Shown here: positions 35,301 to 46,434 of the stretch, one piece after another
Layout of the letters: every line of letters begins with the position of its first letter
Position numbering within the stretch: position 1 is the first letter of the stretch
Assembly (NCBI GenBank): GCA_037953625.1
Contig: CM075650.1
Coordinates: 18,667,501 to 18,731,500, forward strand
Length of the DNA: 64,000 nucleotides
Direction: 5' to 3'
Origin: Crotalaria pallida
Taxonomy: Eukaryota; Streptophyta; Magnoliopsida; Fabales; Fabaceae
Program-made: the position numbers and the translations under genes
Notes under the pieces: generated by a model
The model's database searches: none
What the model saw: only the letters and a program-made list of their open reading frames with translations
What the model was told of the DNA's origin: nothing

Positions 35301-37829
35301 CAGCCACAACCAAGATTCCAAAAACACTGAAAAATTGTCTTTTAATCTCTTAAAAACTCCATGTTAAAATGAACATTTGAAATGATTTATTTTCAAACAT
35401 AACACCATGAAATCAAATAGAGCAGCAACCGTTAAGCCCAATACTTTTTCAAATAACCAAATTCTTTCAAAAATCAATCAATTTCAAAAGATCAATTACA
35501 ACATCGTAACTTAATAAATAACTCATTTTCCTTCACTTCTTTTATCAATTAAACAATTTCAAAACATTTAAACAAGGAAGTTCAATTAACATGAATCACA
35601 TAAAACAAATCATTTGGCACATAGCACATTCTCAAATCATTATTTCAAATCAGTAGCCTAGACCGAAACACCGTAAACAATTACATTGCAAACTCATTCA
35701 TGCATAGTCTAAACATATCATCAAGCAATCAATCATTCATTTATTTCAAGACATTATGATCATCATACAAGTCCAGCCAAGTCACAAAACAAAGTACAAA
35801 ATTCATAGTTATCGAAAACATTTTAAATAAAGCTTTTGTTCGATTACGGAAAAGCTCAAAATATAAAATCTAAAACTATACCAAATCAATTTGTTTAATC
35901 CTCAAAATTTCAAGAACATACACATATATGCCAAGGTTCATCACATAAAATTTCCAAGTAATTTGAACAATCTTAAGCTAGGTTTCAAATCAGATTTTGT
36001 ATGAAAAGCAAGATATGACTGTTGCTGGCCTGAGGCCAAAATGCCATGATTAAAAATAGTGTTTCAACTTCGAATTTCATGAAAATAGGCATAAATCTTC
36101 CTTATACAATCAAGACCATCTCATAAAAATTTCAGATTATTTGGAGTTGTGCAAGTCATATTTTTCCAATTAAATTCGTCACTAAGTCCGGAAAATCTGA
36201 ACCAAACGGTTCACTATTTTGCCTTTAGTAAAATTATCAAATCAACTCCAAATCTCTTAAACTTTTACAGAGAATATCTAGAGATGTCCAGGAAGTTACC
36301 ATAAAAATTTCAAGCAATTTAGAGTAGCACAAGTTTGAAAATTCTGTCTATCTTTAAACCGAAAAAACTTGTTTTCTCAAAATTGTCTTCACAAAGTTAG
36401 CTTTCATAGAAATAGGAAATCAATTTCAAAAATCACTCAAAAATTCAGAGAAGCTCATTTTATCATAATTAGATCATTGACAAAATTTCAAAATTATTGA
36501 ACATGTACAAATATCATTTTCATGCTTTATCTGATTCACTTTCCTTACCAACAATCAAACCCGTTTTAATTCAATTAGCCATTTTCATTCAAATCCACTT
36601 TGGTGCACTTAATCAAAAATCAAAGAGCACAAACAAATTTCCACACCCAATTATTTTCTCATATAAAACCGAATAGTACTTAAACACACAAATCAACACA
36701 AAATCAATCCACCAATTATTTTCCCTTCAAAAACTGAATCAATAGGTCATGAAAACAATTTTCTTTAACTCAAATACAACATGCATCAAGGAACAACTTC
36801 AAAAATCAATTTCATTTCCCAAATACATGTATAAAAACCGAAGTGCATAAAGGAATTAAAAATCCTTCACATAAAATAGTTACAAAAACCGAATCAAACA
36901 AGAAAACAAAATCTTTATCACAAAATCCTTTAAAAACCGAATTGAACACCATGTTTTTCAAACATAATCAATCTCTCATTTTCAAGCCAAGATCTTTACA
37001 TGCAAGTGAGAACAAAAATCATTTTCCCTTAAATCAAACTTTAACCGTGACATGCAAAAGAAAAATAGGAAAGATTTGTGCAAATCAACAACTCATAGTT
37101 TAGGAACACCATAAATCAACTCGATCATAATCAATCATGAAATTGAAAATCCAAGATCAAAATCATTTGAACCAAGAATGGGCCAAAACCGTGGCCATCA
37201 TAAGGAAATCACTAAGAAAAATTCAATCTTTTTCAAAGATCTTTTCATCAAAACACAAGCATCAAATATATCATAGTTTAAGCTTTGATCTTGACATGCA
37301 TGCAAACAAAAACACTAGATCTCTTGAAAAATCCTTCATGCAAAACTCAAGATCGAACTTTTTCTTAAAATACTTTAAGAAATCAAAAAGAAAATGGATG
37401 AGTTCATGAGAGAACTCAAGATCATGAAAGAAAATACTTTCTTAGCAAAAACTTTAAAATCAAGTTTAGAAATCATCATGCATGTGAGTAAAAACTCTAG
37501 ATCTAGCTTGAAAACAAACATGCATCAACTTCTTCAAACAAAAATCAAAGCTTTAGAAATGAAAACATGGAAAACAAAAATGAATCAAAGGAAAGAGATT
37601 AAGATCTTTAAGATCATGAAATAAAATGCTTACTTAATCAAAAGCTTCAAAATCAAGTCCAAATCTTTGGGTTTTCTATTTGGTTCCTCTTCTTGGTCCT
37701 CACGGTTCACTCCCTCTTTCCCTTAGGTCCATGGTTTCTCCTTCTCTTCTTCACTCTCTTGGTTTGATTTTCTTTACTTGGGGTGTGTTTGAGATTGGTG
37801 TTGTGTTTACACTACAAAAAAAAACCCTT

Positions 37830-38030
37830 TATTGCAACGACATTTTGCAACGACTTAAAAAAGTCGTTGCTAAAAACAGGTGTTTTGCAACGACTTAAAA
37901 ATGTCGTTGCAGAAAACAGGTGTTTTGCTACAACTCAAAAAAGTCGTTGCAGAAAACATGTGTTTTGCAACGACATAAAAAAGTCGTTGCAAAAGACCTG
38001 TTTTCTACAACGACATTATCGTTGCCAATA
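37830..38030. repeat. Left subterminal repeats of the CACTA element
   Basis: Repeated 'TTTTGCAACGACTTAAAAA' and 'GTCGTTGCAGAAAACAGG' units in alternating orientation form small hairpins. Such arrays bind the transposase in En/Spm-type elements. Confidence 0.88.
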
Positions 38031-38039
38031 AGATTAAAT

Positions 38040-38830
38040 AATTTTTTTAATAAAAAATAAAAAAATTAAATTATTAAAAAAGGGTATAACTAATTAAGCA
38101 CCATGGACAAAGAATGATTCTTCTCAAATTAGGGCCGACCATTTTACCATGTACTCATCCCCTCCCTTTCTCAGTCGCGAGTTGTCCCTCTTCTCTCTTG
38201 ATTTTCCAGAAACAAGAACTCACTTCTCTCTATTTCTTCGTCTCTCACTAACCCAAAACCAGAATCATAAGACTTCACCGCCGCCAACACCGCTCCTTCG
38301 AGAATTGCAGCCACCACTCCCACTCTTCATCTTGCCTTCTCACTCCCGCCGCCGCTCCGCGCTACACCATCGCAAGGCAGCCACCATCACGCCTTCTTTC
38401 CTCTCCATCCACCCTGAGCTCCGACACCATGAAGGGTTTTCGCCAGTGCCACCAGCAGGAGTCGCCATCGAGACCCGCTATAATCGCCTCTACCCCATCG
38501 TCGCTTGTCATCTCATCAGATCTGGAACCAAGTCGCGCCTCGATTTCTAAGGATGCCTGCTATCTAAGGTATGAACCCTAACATCTATCCACTCAATATC
38601 GCTTGACATATGAACCCTATAATCCTAATTTTTCTGATGAACCCTCACTGCACACCCTTCTCACCGTCGCTTGATATACCTTTCTCCATCTCAAAGCTTA
38701 AGCAACTATTTGCCGATGTATGTCCACAAATGCATATGACATTGTCAAAGACATCATTACAAGACCTTCGGTATATGACTTTGTTCCATCTTGCTGTTTG
38801 GGTTCCAATTTCCAGTATACGTTTAAGGTA
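38040..38830 (+). other. Unidentified captured leader/exon sequence in the CACTA element
   Basis: 38149-38550 is C-rich and looks like 5' UTR or first-exon sequence (Ser/Pro/Arg-rich frame). 38716-38826 encodes a Tyr-Asp-Ile-Val-Lys-Asp-containing exon-like stretch ending at a GTAACC donor. I do not recognise either source. Confidence 0.4.
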
Positions 38831-40285
38831 ACCTTCTAACTCTCTATTTCATTTAAGGTTTTCAATTTGATTCGGAAGATGTTTAAATTTGCCCATTTGG
38901 GGTTTTGGCTGAAATTTACTCATCTCTCAGGCTCTATTTTATGTTTGGTATCTTGTTCTGTTTGTTGGAGACTGAAATTGGCACCTGGGATAATGATTTG
39001 TGTTGGAAGTTATGAAATTTGATTGATACGTGTTACTTTTCTTGTTTGGTTGCTAAGGTGTTTCGTGTTGTGCCTTTTTAATTAGTTTCTAGATGTCTCT
39101 GATGGTGTATAATCCTGCTTGTGTTTGCTCTTAATTCCAATGTTGTGTTGTTTGTGCTTCCTGTGAAGCTGAAATTTTTTATTGTATATCTTAGGTTGAT
39201 TATAGATTCAACTTTGAGAAAGCGAATTCTGATTTGAAACTAGACTATCTATATGATATGAAATTTGCTGTATAATAAGATCACAGGATCCCTATCTGGT
39301 ATTTCTCTCTTATATTTTTGCCACTTATGTACTGATAATTTTGAACATCAATCTATTATTTTTCTTCCACTTACCTTGATGTCCCTTAAAGAATTTGATT
39401 CATTTTATTGTATTATGTTATCTCTTAGTCTTGCACTCAAGTAGTATAATAAAATTCCTAAACCAATTTGCTAAGAGTGTTGTGGTTTCTATGTTCTTGT
39501 TACAGTGATATATCATCTATCTCTATGCTGACTGCATTGACTTATTGATTCTAATTTAAGATAAAATAAGACAAGTTCAAGTATCTTCATTCAGGAGAAG
39601 GTGTGTGCATTTCTTAATTTATGATGTCTTGTAATTTGTTTTGTCCTATGAATCGATATTGTTTCCGCATGTTCTCAACTCAATACACTGAGATAATGCA
39701 AATCTGTCTGCTTAATTCCAATTTAAATCTGTCTTCTCACACTCGACCCTCTTATTTATCTTATGAGCTATGTCACCGCTTCGACGTGGCCACTGATGGC
39801 ACCATCATCACCTCACCATCGTGATCCCTCCAAACAAGCAACGACCATCACGTTTGTCCATCAATCTCCGCCCCTTCTTGCTGCAAACATTGAAAAACTC
39901 CAACAGAGCCACCACTGCTTCTCGATTGCAATGGTTTGGCCACGGGGCTGCCGCCATTCGAGCTCGAGTCCTGCAAAAATGAGCTTCCCTATTCATCCTA
40001 TCCGCAGGACAGATGTGAGTCCTATCTTCTCAGATTTATTGTTATTGCAGTTCTTAATTGCAACTATAAAAACCCTATCTTTGCTTCGTAACCTTGTTCT
40101 TGTGTTTGAGTAGTCGCAATATCTGCAGAAGATGAAGGGAAGCTCTTCCAAAACCCAAAGAGCGCAGCCGCAACGGTTCTTCATATGCTCTTTACCTTTC
40201 TCTCTCTCTTTTTTTTTTCTGTTCCATTCCTTCTAACCTTTTGTTTTAATTACCATTTCCCATTGCGATTTGTTTTGTTACATAG
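38831..40285. other. CACTA interior, intron-like
   Basis: T-rich, intron-like sequence with some GC-richer exon-like patches (39770-40020, 40130-40180). No protein family is recognised. Confidence 0.4.
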
Positions 40286-40375
40286 TGTATCGATCTTAAG
40301 GCTGTTGGTAAGAGCAAGAAGACCAAAAGAACTACACCTAAGTCCAGTGATATTTACCTCAAGCTCTTGGTCAAG
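40286..40375 (+). pseudogene. RPL18: Captured exon of ribosomal protein L18 (eL18)
   Basis: A 90-bp exon bounded by an acceptor-like CATAG and a donor GTAAAT encodes IDLKAVGKSKKTKRTTPKSS followed by DIYLKLLVK. This is the N-terminal exon of plant 60S ribosomal protein L18, normally GIDLKAGGKSKKTKRTAPKS. Flanking intron sequence was captured with it. The remaining exons of L18 are not found in the element, so no ribosomal protein can be made. Confidence 0.85.
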
Positions 40376-40624
40376 GTAAATTTCAAATTCAATTTTTATT
40401 TTGTTGATATTCTTATTAATTTGAAATGATTTATACATGAAAACTTTGTTTAGTGTTCTTTACGAATGAACTACAAGGTCTGTTGTGTGCTACTTGTGTT
40501 ATATTTGCCGAAATAATATCATTATCGATAATGGTTCTGAGGAGTTTACTGTTTTCATTTATTTGAAATTCTTTCGATTTGTGCCATGCAAGTGAAATGA
40601 TTTATATTTTTTATTCTTGAGCAG

Positions 40625-41723
40625 CTAGCAGAGGACTTGGATGCACTGCCAATATGGGTGTTTAATAATGGTATTTTTTTTCTTATCTCAGTTAATTGCA
40701 CTTTCTTTTAACAAGGTAACATATAACTTTGTCTTTGTTTTCCAATTGAATCATTATTTTAGGTATCAGCCACACTGATGAAGTTGATACATCTGTCATC
40801 TCACCCAGCTGATATTATTGAGTTCTTTTTGCTTTCATTCCTTTTTCATTATTATTTTTTCCATTTTTATTACGGAAACTTAGCTTAAGTATTTATATAG
40901 AGATCTTGGAATCTTGATTAACACACACTAACACTGTGAATTGTTTATGTCAATGTGAGACCCAAAAATTATTATATAATTTTTTTAACATGCCGTGTAA
41001 TAAGTCTGAGTAGTTTGATACCACTTCTTTTTCTGTTAAATCTTTGATTGACCAGGAAACTACCTGAAATTGTACAGTGCTATAAAACAGGCTTATCCAG
41101 ATATCCAAATTATATCAAATTGTGATGCTTATTCTCAACCGTTAGATCACCCAGCTGATTTTTATGATTTTCATGTAATATCTTTTTAGCGCAATTTCTT
41201 TATTACATCTCAATGGTGTTTTGTTTTTCACTTCAGTTATGAAATATTGATCAAATTTCTTTGCCATTTCTCACACACTATTTTTATGATTAGATTTATA
41301 CAGGTGCAAGTAACGTGTTTTCTAGAGCTAATGCATTTGATGGTGCATCACGTAGTGGTCCAAAGGTTATATGATCTCTATTAAACATCTATTAATTAAT
41401 TGTTATCATACCACATATGCATTTCATGAATGAGTGCTCATTCTATTTGTACACTTTACAGGACTTTGTAAGTGAGTATGCTGTGATAGGAATCGACGCT
41501 AGGATAGGAAGCCTTTTGGCAGCCATAGCTGAAGCTGGGTTCCTTATTGGCCTAGAAAAGAACAGGTTTACATAGCATAGTATTGAGAAGCCAGTATGAA
41601 ATCTGAGTTTCACAGTCTAGTTCACCTAATAGTACTCACCATTTTCATTATTCCTTTCTGGTGCAGTGATGTTGTCAGCATGATTAGCTATGCTCCACTT
41701 TTTGTAAATGCGAATGATAGGAG
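40625..41723 (+). pseudogene. Captured fragment of a GH51 alpha-L-arabinofuranosidase gene (several exons)
   Basis: Exon-like blocks with GT/AG borders lie at 40625-40670, 40763-40809, 41056-41174, 41294-41365, 41462-41565 and 41667-41723. They read in order like plant ASD1-type cell-wall arabinofuranosidases: PIWVFNNGISHTDEVDTS, NYLKLYSAIKQAYPDI, LDHPADFYDFH, DFVSEYAV, SLLAAIAEAGFLIGLEKN and APLFVNANDRR. Glu in the SEYAV block corresponds to the GH51 nucleophile. The exon carrying the acid/base Asn-Glu pair, the N-terminal carbohydrate-binding part and the C-terminal beta-sandwich are missing, so an active enzyme is not expected. Intron retention shows DNA-level capture, not a retrocopy. Confidence 0.85.
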
Positions 41724-42144
41724 GTAATATCTTATAATTTTATTATGACATTTATGTTATATTATTATTCTTTACTTTTTGGTGTAACTTTCAGATTATA
41801 TCCTATGCTACCTTTTACCACTTAGCCTCTTGTTGGCTAAACTACTTCAATCAAATTGCGTCATATGTTTTTAGTTCTACCAATTCTACTCCAAGAAAAT
41901 CAATTCTAACAAATCAGTGTTTGTGTGGCTTGATAATTTTACTAAAAATAACTTGCAAAACCATACACTAATGCAGGAAGAGGATTTTATCTTAGTCAAT
42001 CAAACTTTCTATTCAAAGTAGTATTAAATTGTGAAATTAGAGACTAATCATTTAGCTAACCAGGGCAGCTATGCTTCTACTGTGAAACTTCTTTTTTGCT
42101 CTAACATTGATGGGCCTGACTAATTAGAAAATGATAATTTTTTC

Positions 42145-43032
42145 TTGTTTCTTCTGCTTAGGTTACTTTTTCAGCATAGCTTAATTGGACATTGCTATTT
42201 TAAGGTTTATATAATGCATAAGGTGCCTGAGGTTGAAAATTCCTTCAATTCACCCCAAGGTGATAAAAAAATGGTTTTTAAGTGGTGCCGAACTAGCAAG
42301 ATATCATTGTATCAAGTATATTACAGAGAGAGCAAAGCTGAACCTTGAGATATTAAACCAACTTGATATGGTACAGTGGCATACTATACAACCGTAGTCT
42401 ATTTATTAGGTTTGTTTTGGTGTAAATTGTAAAATATGTACTCAATATACCCATACTTTTGAAGTTATTTTAAACTCTTCTTTCTTTAATGAATGATACA
42501 ATAATAAATTCTACTTATTTTTATGTATCTACAGCTCTTTGGAGTTTGGATTCCTTAATTATCTTTGTTATAATTTGTTAAAAGATCCAATACTTTGGTA
42601 GTCTTTCCTTATTTCCTGATTATTTTCATTTTGGAGGGTTTTCTTAAAAATTCCAAGATTTATCTAAAAGATAAACTGAGAAGTTATATGAAAAATTTCC
42701 GGATGAATGCATGCTAGATATTTTTACCTTGAAGATAAACTGTAAATTTTATTTTATCTGTCATGTGTGATGTTGTATATGCAAAATGTAAATAGAAATT
42801 ACAATGAATTACAATTTTCATTACAGATATTTAATGCAAGACAGCTTTCTTTGAAGCTCATATCAAATGTAACATGTGGTTACACTGCTGCTGGATTTAG
42901 TGGTCGTATGCCTTGTGCAGAACTTGCAGATAGTATTGTTCAACGTGGCCGTAGTACGCTGGAAAAGGCTATATCATTTGTAAAACTGCACGAAAAGTGG
43001 AAGGCTAAAGATGTTTATGGAGATACAGATAG
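42145..43032 (+). pseudogene. REV3: Captured exons of DNA polymerase zeta catalytic subunit
   Basis: The exon at 42827-43032 has AG/GT borders and encodes IFNARQLSLKLISNVTCGYT and FSGRMPCAELADSIVQRGRS, then the catalytic motif C approach YGDTD with the last codon split by the donor at 43032. This is the family-B polymerase core of REV3, the translesion polymerase subunit. A second piece near 42327-42374 reads RAKLNLEILNQLDM in a frame different from the adjacent upstream stretch, matching the region before the polymerase domain. The sense agrees with the L18 and GH51 fragments. Most of the very large REV3 gene is absent. Tyr-to-Cys and Cys-to-Arg-like changes relative to the family consensus suggest relaxed constraint. 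Confidence 0.82.
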
Positions 43033-43039
43033 GTATTGA

Positions 43040-43570
43040 TGTACAGAATCTCTAGTTATATAGTACACGAACCTCACATAAGATTTACCTTAGATTATAC
43101 TAAAATCTTCTTTTGTTTCTGAAAGTACATTGTCTTGCCTAGTTTTCAATTTTTCACCTGTATCAAAGGTCCTCTTCAATGCAACATGTAGTAAAGGACA
43201 ATTGACTTGAGTATGTAAGCCAAATATAGTCCAATTGAAATGGAATTTTTCTATTTTCTAAGCATGAAACTGTTCCTCAATCATAGTAATAAATTTCTAC
43301 TTGTTATCAATCAGACTGGTGTTAACCCTAATAGACTGTCATGATTATTTATGCTGTTTGGTTTCATTAATAGAGTAGCTTTTGTCATTTGGTTACCAAT
43401 GATATTAGTTGGTAAGGTTTTGATTGATTCCTAAGGTTATATTTCTAAACTCTGTTATGAGCAGACTGCATTTGATTTTGATATTAGTAGTTATGTAATC
43501 CTATTAAAAATACTTCAGAATTTGAACCACAAACAAGATTTATTTTATCAAATATTTTTTTTAATTAAAC
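43040..43570. other. CACTA interior, intron-like
   Basis: T-rich sequence without a recognised exon between the REV3 block and the right subterminal repeats. Confidence 0.4.
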
Positions 43571-43574
43571 AAAG

Positions 43575-43980
43575 GCTATTGCAACGACAATTTTGTCGTT
43601 TCAAAAGCAAAATGTGTTTTGCAACGACATTGTCGTTGCAGAAGCCGAAAGTGTTTTGCAACGACTATGTCGTTGCAGAAGCAGGTGTTTTGCAACGACT
43701 ATGTCGTTGCAGAAGCAGGTGTTTTGCAACGACATTGTCGTTGCGAAATAGATTACCTGCGAAAGCTATGTCAGCCCTGTTTAGCAACGACATCTCTTTT
43801 GCAACGACACATGTCGTTGCTGAAAATTGTTCTTTATAACAACGAAGAAAGTCGTTGCTGAAAATTGTTCTTTATAACAACGAAGAAAATCGTTGCTATA
43901 CCCTTTTGCAACGGCTTTACCAGCAACGACCAAAGTCGTTGCAGAAAATATTTTTTGCAACGACTTTTGTCGTTGCAATA
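43575..43980. repeat. Right subterminal repeats of the CACTA element
   Basis: At least a dozen TTTTGCAACGAC / GTCGTTGCAGAAGCAGG units in both orientations, mirroring the left cluster but about twice as long. Confidence 0.88.
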
Positions 43981-45164
43981 AAGGGTTTTTCTTGTAGTGA
44001 TTAGGGTTTGGTTCTTCTCCTCTTCCTTCCTCACGGATTCTCTCTCTTTCTTTCTCTCTCAACACTTGTTTTCTTTCTTAGTTTTAGAATGAATGGAAAT
44101 GAAGAAGAGAAATCAAGTAAAAGGGTGTGTGTGAATGGTTGTATACACCTAGGATTTGGGCTTGGGCTTTGGCTTCCTCCTCCCCACGGTTTTCCTTCTT
44201 TTTCCTTTTCTTTTTCTTTTCTTTTTTCCTCCCTTATGTCATGCTTAAGTCACTTAGATGATGTCATGTTCTTGGCTACCAAGTTAAGGAACTTGGAGAC
44301 CAAGTAATGCACATGGAAAGGTGCATTTCGGTTTTGGGGGGTTTAAGGGTAGATTAGGTTAGTTAATCTAGGTTTAAGGTGCTAATTAGGATCTAATCAT
44401 GATTAAGGTAGGATTAGGAAAACTAGATTAGGTTTAGTTCACTAATCCTTAGAGTTTAGGGCTTAATCAAGGGTTAAGTACTAATCAAAGACTTAATCCA
44501 TACTAGTATAGGTTTAGGGAAAGCTAATTCTAGGTTAGTTTACTAACCTTGAGGGTTTAGAGTTTAAGAGAGTGATTAAGTACTTAATCAAGGATTAGGA
44601 ACTTGATTAGGGTTTAATCAAAGACTAGGAATGCAAATTAGGGTTTCTAGAAATGATTCTAGATTAAGGGTATGATAAAATGCTTGGACTTTGATTTTTG
44701 AAACTTAGGGTAGAAATAATTTTTCCTTCTTAAAACCATAAAACCGTATGCATGAGCTTAAGAAGATAAAATCTTAGTCAAAACCTTAAGTAAACCAATT
44801 CATCGAAAACCTTAGAAAAACAAACACATGAAATGATAACACAAGTGGATTAAATTCCAAAGTGTAGAAATCCATCATGAAATCAAAACTCCTTTAATCA
44901 ATTCTTAAATCAATTAGGTTAAATCTATAAAAATGCACAAGGAAATTCATTTCTCAAATGAAATCACAAATAATAAAATTACTCCAAACTCAATAAAATC
45001 ATTTGCTTGAACTCCATAAAAATCTTTGTTTGCCAAAATCGAAAACTGATTACGTAATCGAATAAAATACCCATCAAAAATCCTTTGTAAAACAATATCT
45101 CAAAATTCTTCTTTAATGAAAACTTATTTATATTAATCGGGAAAATAAGGAATGTGACACTAAT

Positions 45165-46434
45165 TGTTTAAATTTTTGCTAATATACCAAGTAGTCTGAA
45201 ATTACAAAAATGCCCTTCAAAATCCTTATCTCATCGAAACATACATCTGAAGTAATCTCATCCACTCAAAGATAGGTCTTGTTCGTCTTCCTACGTTTAT
45301 CTTGTTGCTCCCTTAAATCTCAAAGATCTTCTTCTTGCTTCTGTTAATGGTCGTTGATCCGTTCATCTTCCACTCCACCCGTGTTGATGCTTGCCGCTGC
45401 TCCATTCTTCTTCCGTGACTTCCATTTCTTGTTGCTGCTTCCGGTCATCTTCTAGCAGGTATTTAGTTCTTCTTCTTCTTACTCTACCAAATGTGATAAG
45501 TTTTTTAGTTCTTCTTCTTCTACCCTTATTTCTTGTTGCCTTTAAAATCCAGATTTGGTATAATGGGTTTTTTTAGTTCTTCTTCTTCTTCCATCGTTAG
45601 TTCTTTATCGCGCTAGTTAGGTGCCCTGTTCGTTTCATTGCTTCGGTTTTTATTGTGCTAGTGAGGTACTCTGTTCTTTTCATTGATTCATTTTTTTATT
45701 ACTTCATAATCCAGATTTGCTGCTTCGTTCTTTTTGTTGCTTTATTGATCCTTTCCAATTACATTAAGTAAATAAAAATAAAATTTGATCCTTTTATAAA
45801 TGACTGCAACTACCTAAGCGGGGAAAGGGCATGATTTTGGATTATAGGCGTAGAGTTGTTGGAATAATGTTTACTTTTTAGCACAAATGCATTTTGATAG
45901 TTCATTTGTGAAGTTATATAACATTCACAATTAAAGCATTAGGGATATGAGGTTATTTTTGAGCTATTGGTGATTGTATTGCAGGAATCAATACTGCAGT
46001 CTGCATAATATTTTCATTGTTTTGCACTCACCATTGCTTGTTATAGTATTAATCACTATATTTAAAATACATTTCAGACAATATGTTTTCCTAATCCCTT
46101 TAATGGTCAAATCAAAGTCCAGTTTTAGTTATCACTTTTTGGTAATCTTAAACTTGAATAATTATGTAGGTACATTGTAAGGTTAAATTAGGTTATCCAG
46201 TTATATTATAAGGTTATATTTGTTGTTGTTGAATGTCCTAATTTCATGTTACTTTGATTCTTTTAAACTTAGTAGCTTTTTTTATTTATTTTATTGGTTT
46301 AGTGTTAAGGACAAAGTATGGAGAGACACAATATTGATTTTTATGATAATGTGTATGTTTTTTTTCAATTTTAATTTTATGCACTAATTTGATTTGTGAT
46401 TATGCTTATTTTGTATGCGTAGGGATTTTCTAAT
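45165..46434. other. Upstream region of the Mutator transposase pseudogene
   Basis: Pyrimidine-rich with 'GTTCTTCTTCTTCT' repeats (about 45447-45596). It probably contains the leader and an intron of the transposase gene. I could not find a terminal inverted repeat. Confidence 0.4.

Larger units (their letters stand above)
37810..43999. mobile_element. Pack-CACTA transposon (6.19 kb) inside the 5' LTR
   Basis: Terminal inverted repeats begin CACTACAA and end TTGTAGTG, followed inward by TAAAGGG-type sequence. The uninterrupted LTR reads GTGTTTAGGG at this site; here TTA occurs on both sides (37807-37809 and 44001-44003, with one extra A at 44000), matching a 3-bp CACTA duplication. Dense subterminal repeats flank an interior with no transposase. 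The interior carries, all in plus orientation, exon-intron fragments of RPL18, a GH51 arabinofuranosidase and REV3. It is therefore a non-autonomous, gene-capturing CACTA element younger than the retrotransposon it interrupts. Confidence 0.92.
23786..45159 (-). mobile_element. Giant-LTR, non-autonomous LTR retrotransposon (LARD-like), TSD CTAAT
   Basis: Two near-identical LTRs (23786-30505 and 32305-45159, the latter containing a CACTA insertion) start TGTAACACC and end CA. They are bordered outside by CTAAT at 23781-23785 and 45160-45164. A primer-binding site (32289-32300) and polypurine tract (30506-30516), both on the minus strand, fix the orientation: 5' LTR on the right, 3' LTR on the left. 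The internal domain is only about 1.8 kb, without gag, protease, RT or integrase motifs. The LTRs are each about 6.7 kb, so the element must have been mobilised in trans. The sequence next to the PPT resembles the 3' end of plant Ty3/gypsy elements. Confidence 0.9.
32305..45159 (-). repeat. 5' LTR of the giant-LTR element, split by a CACTA transposon
   Basis: LTR sequence is 32305-37809 plus 44000/44001-45159, about 6.66 kb in total. It matches 23786-30505 with few substitutions. Differences include a 25-bp segment near 33349-33373 absent from the other LTR and one fewer 80-bp unit at 33715-33965. Confidence 0.92.

Noticed and set aside
43522..44065. Cys/Arg/Phe-rich frames on both strands
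   Set aside because: Translations of the CACTA subterminal repeats.
23786..45159. Reading the two giant LTRs as a segmental duplication of host DNA
   Set aside because: TG/CA ends, 5-bp TSD, PBS and PPT in the correct places show an LTR retrotransposon.
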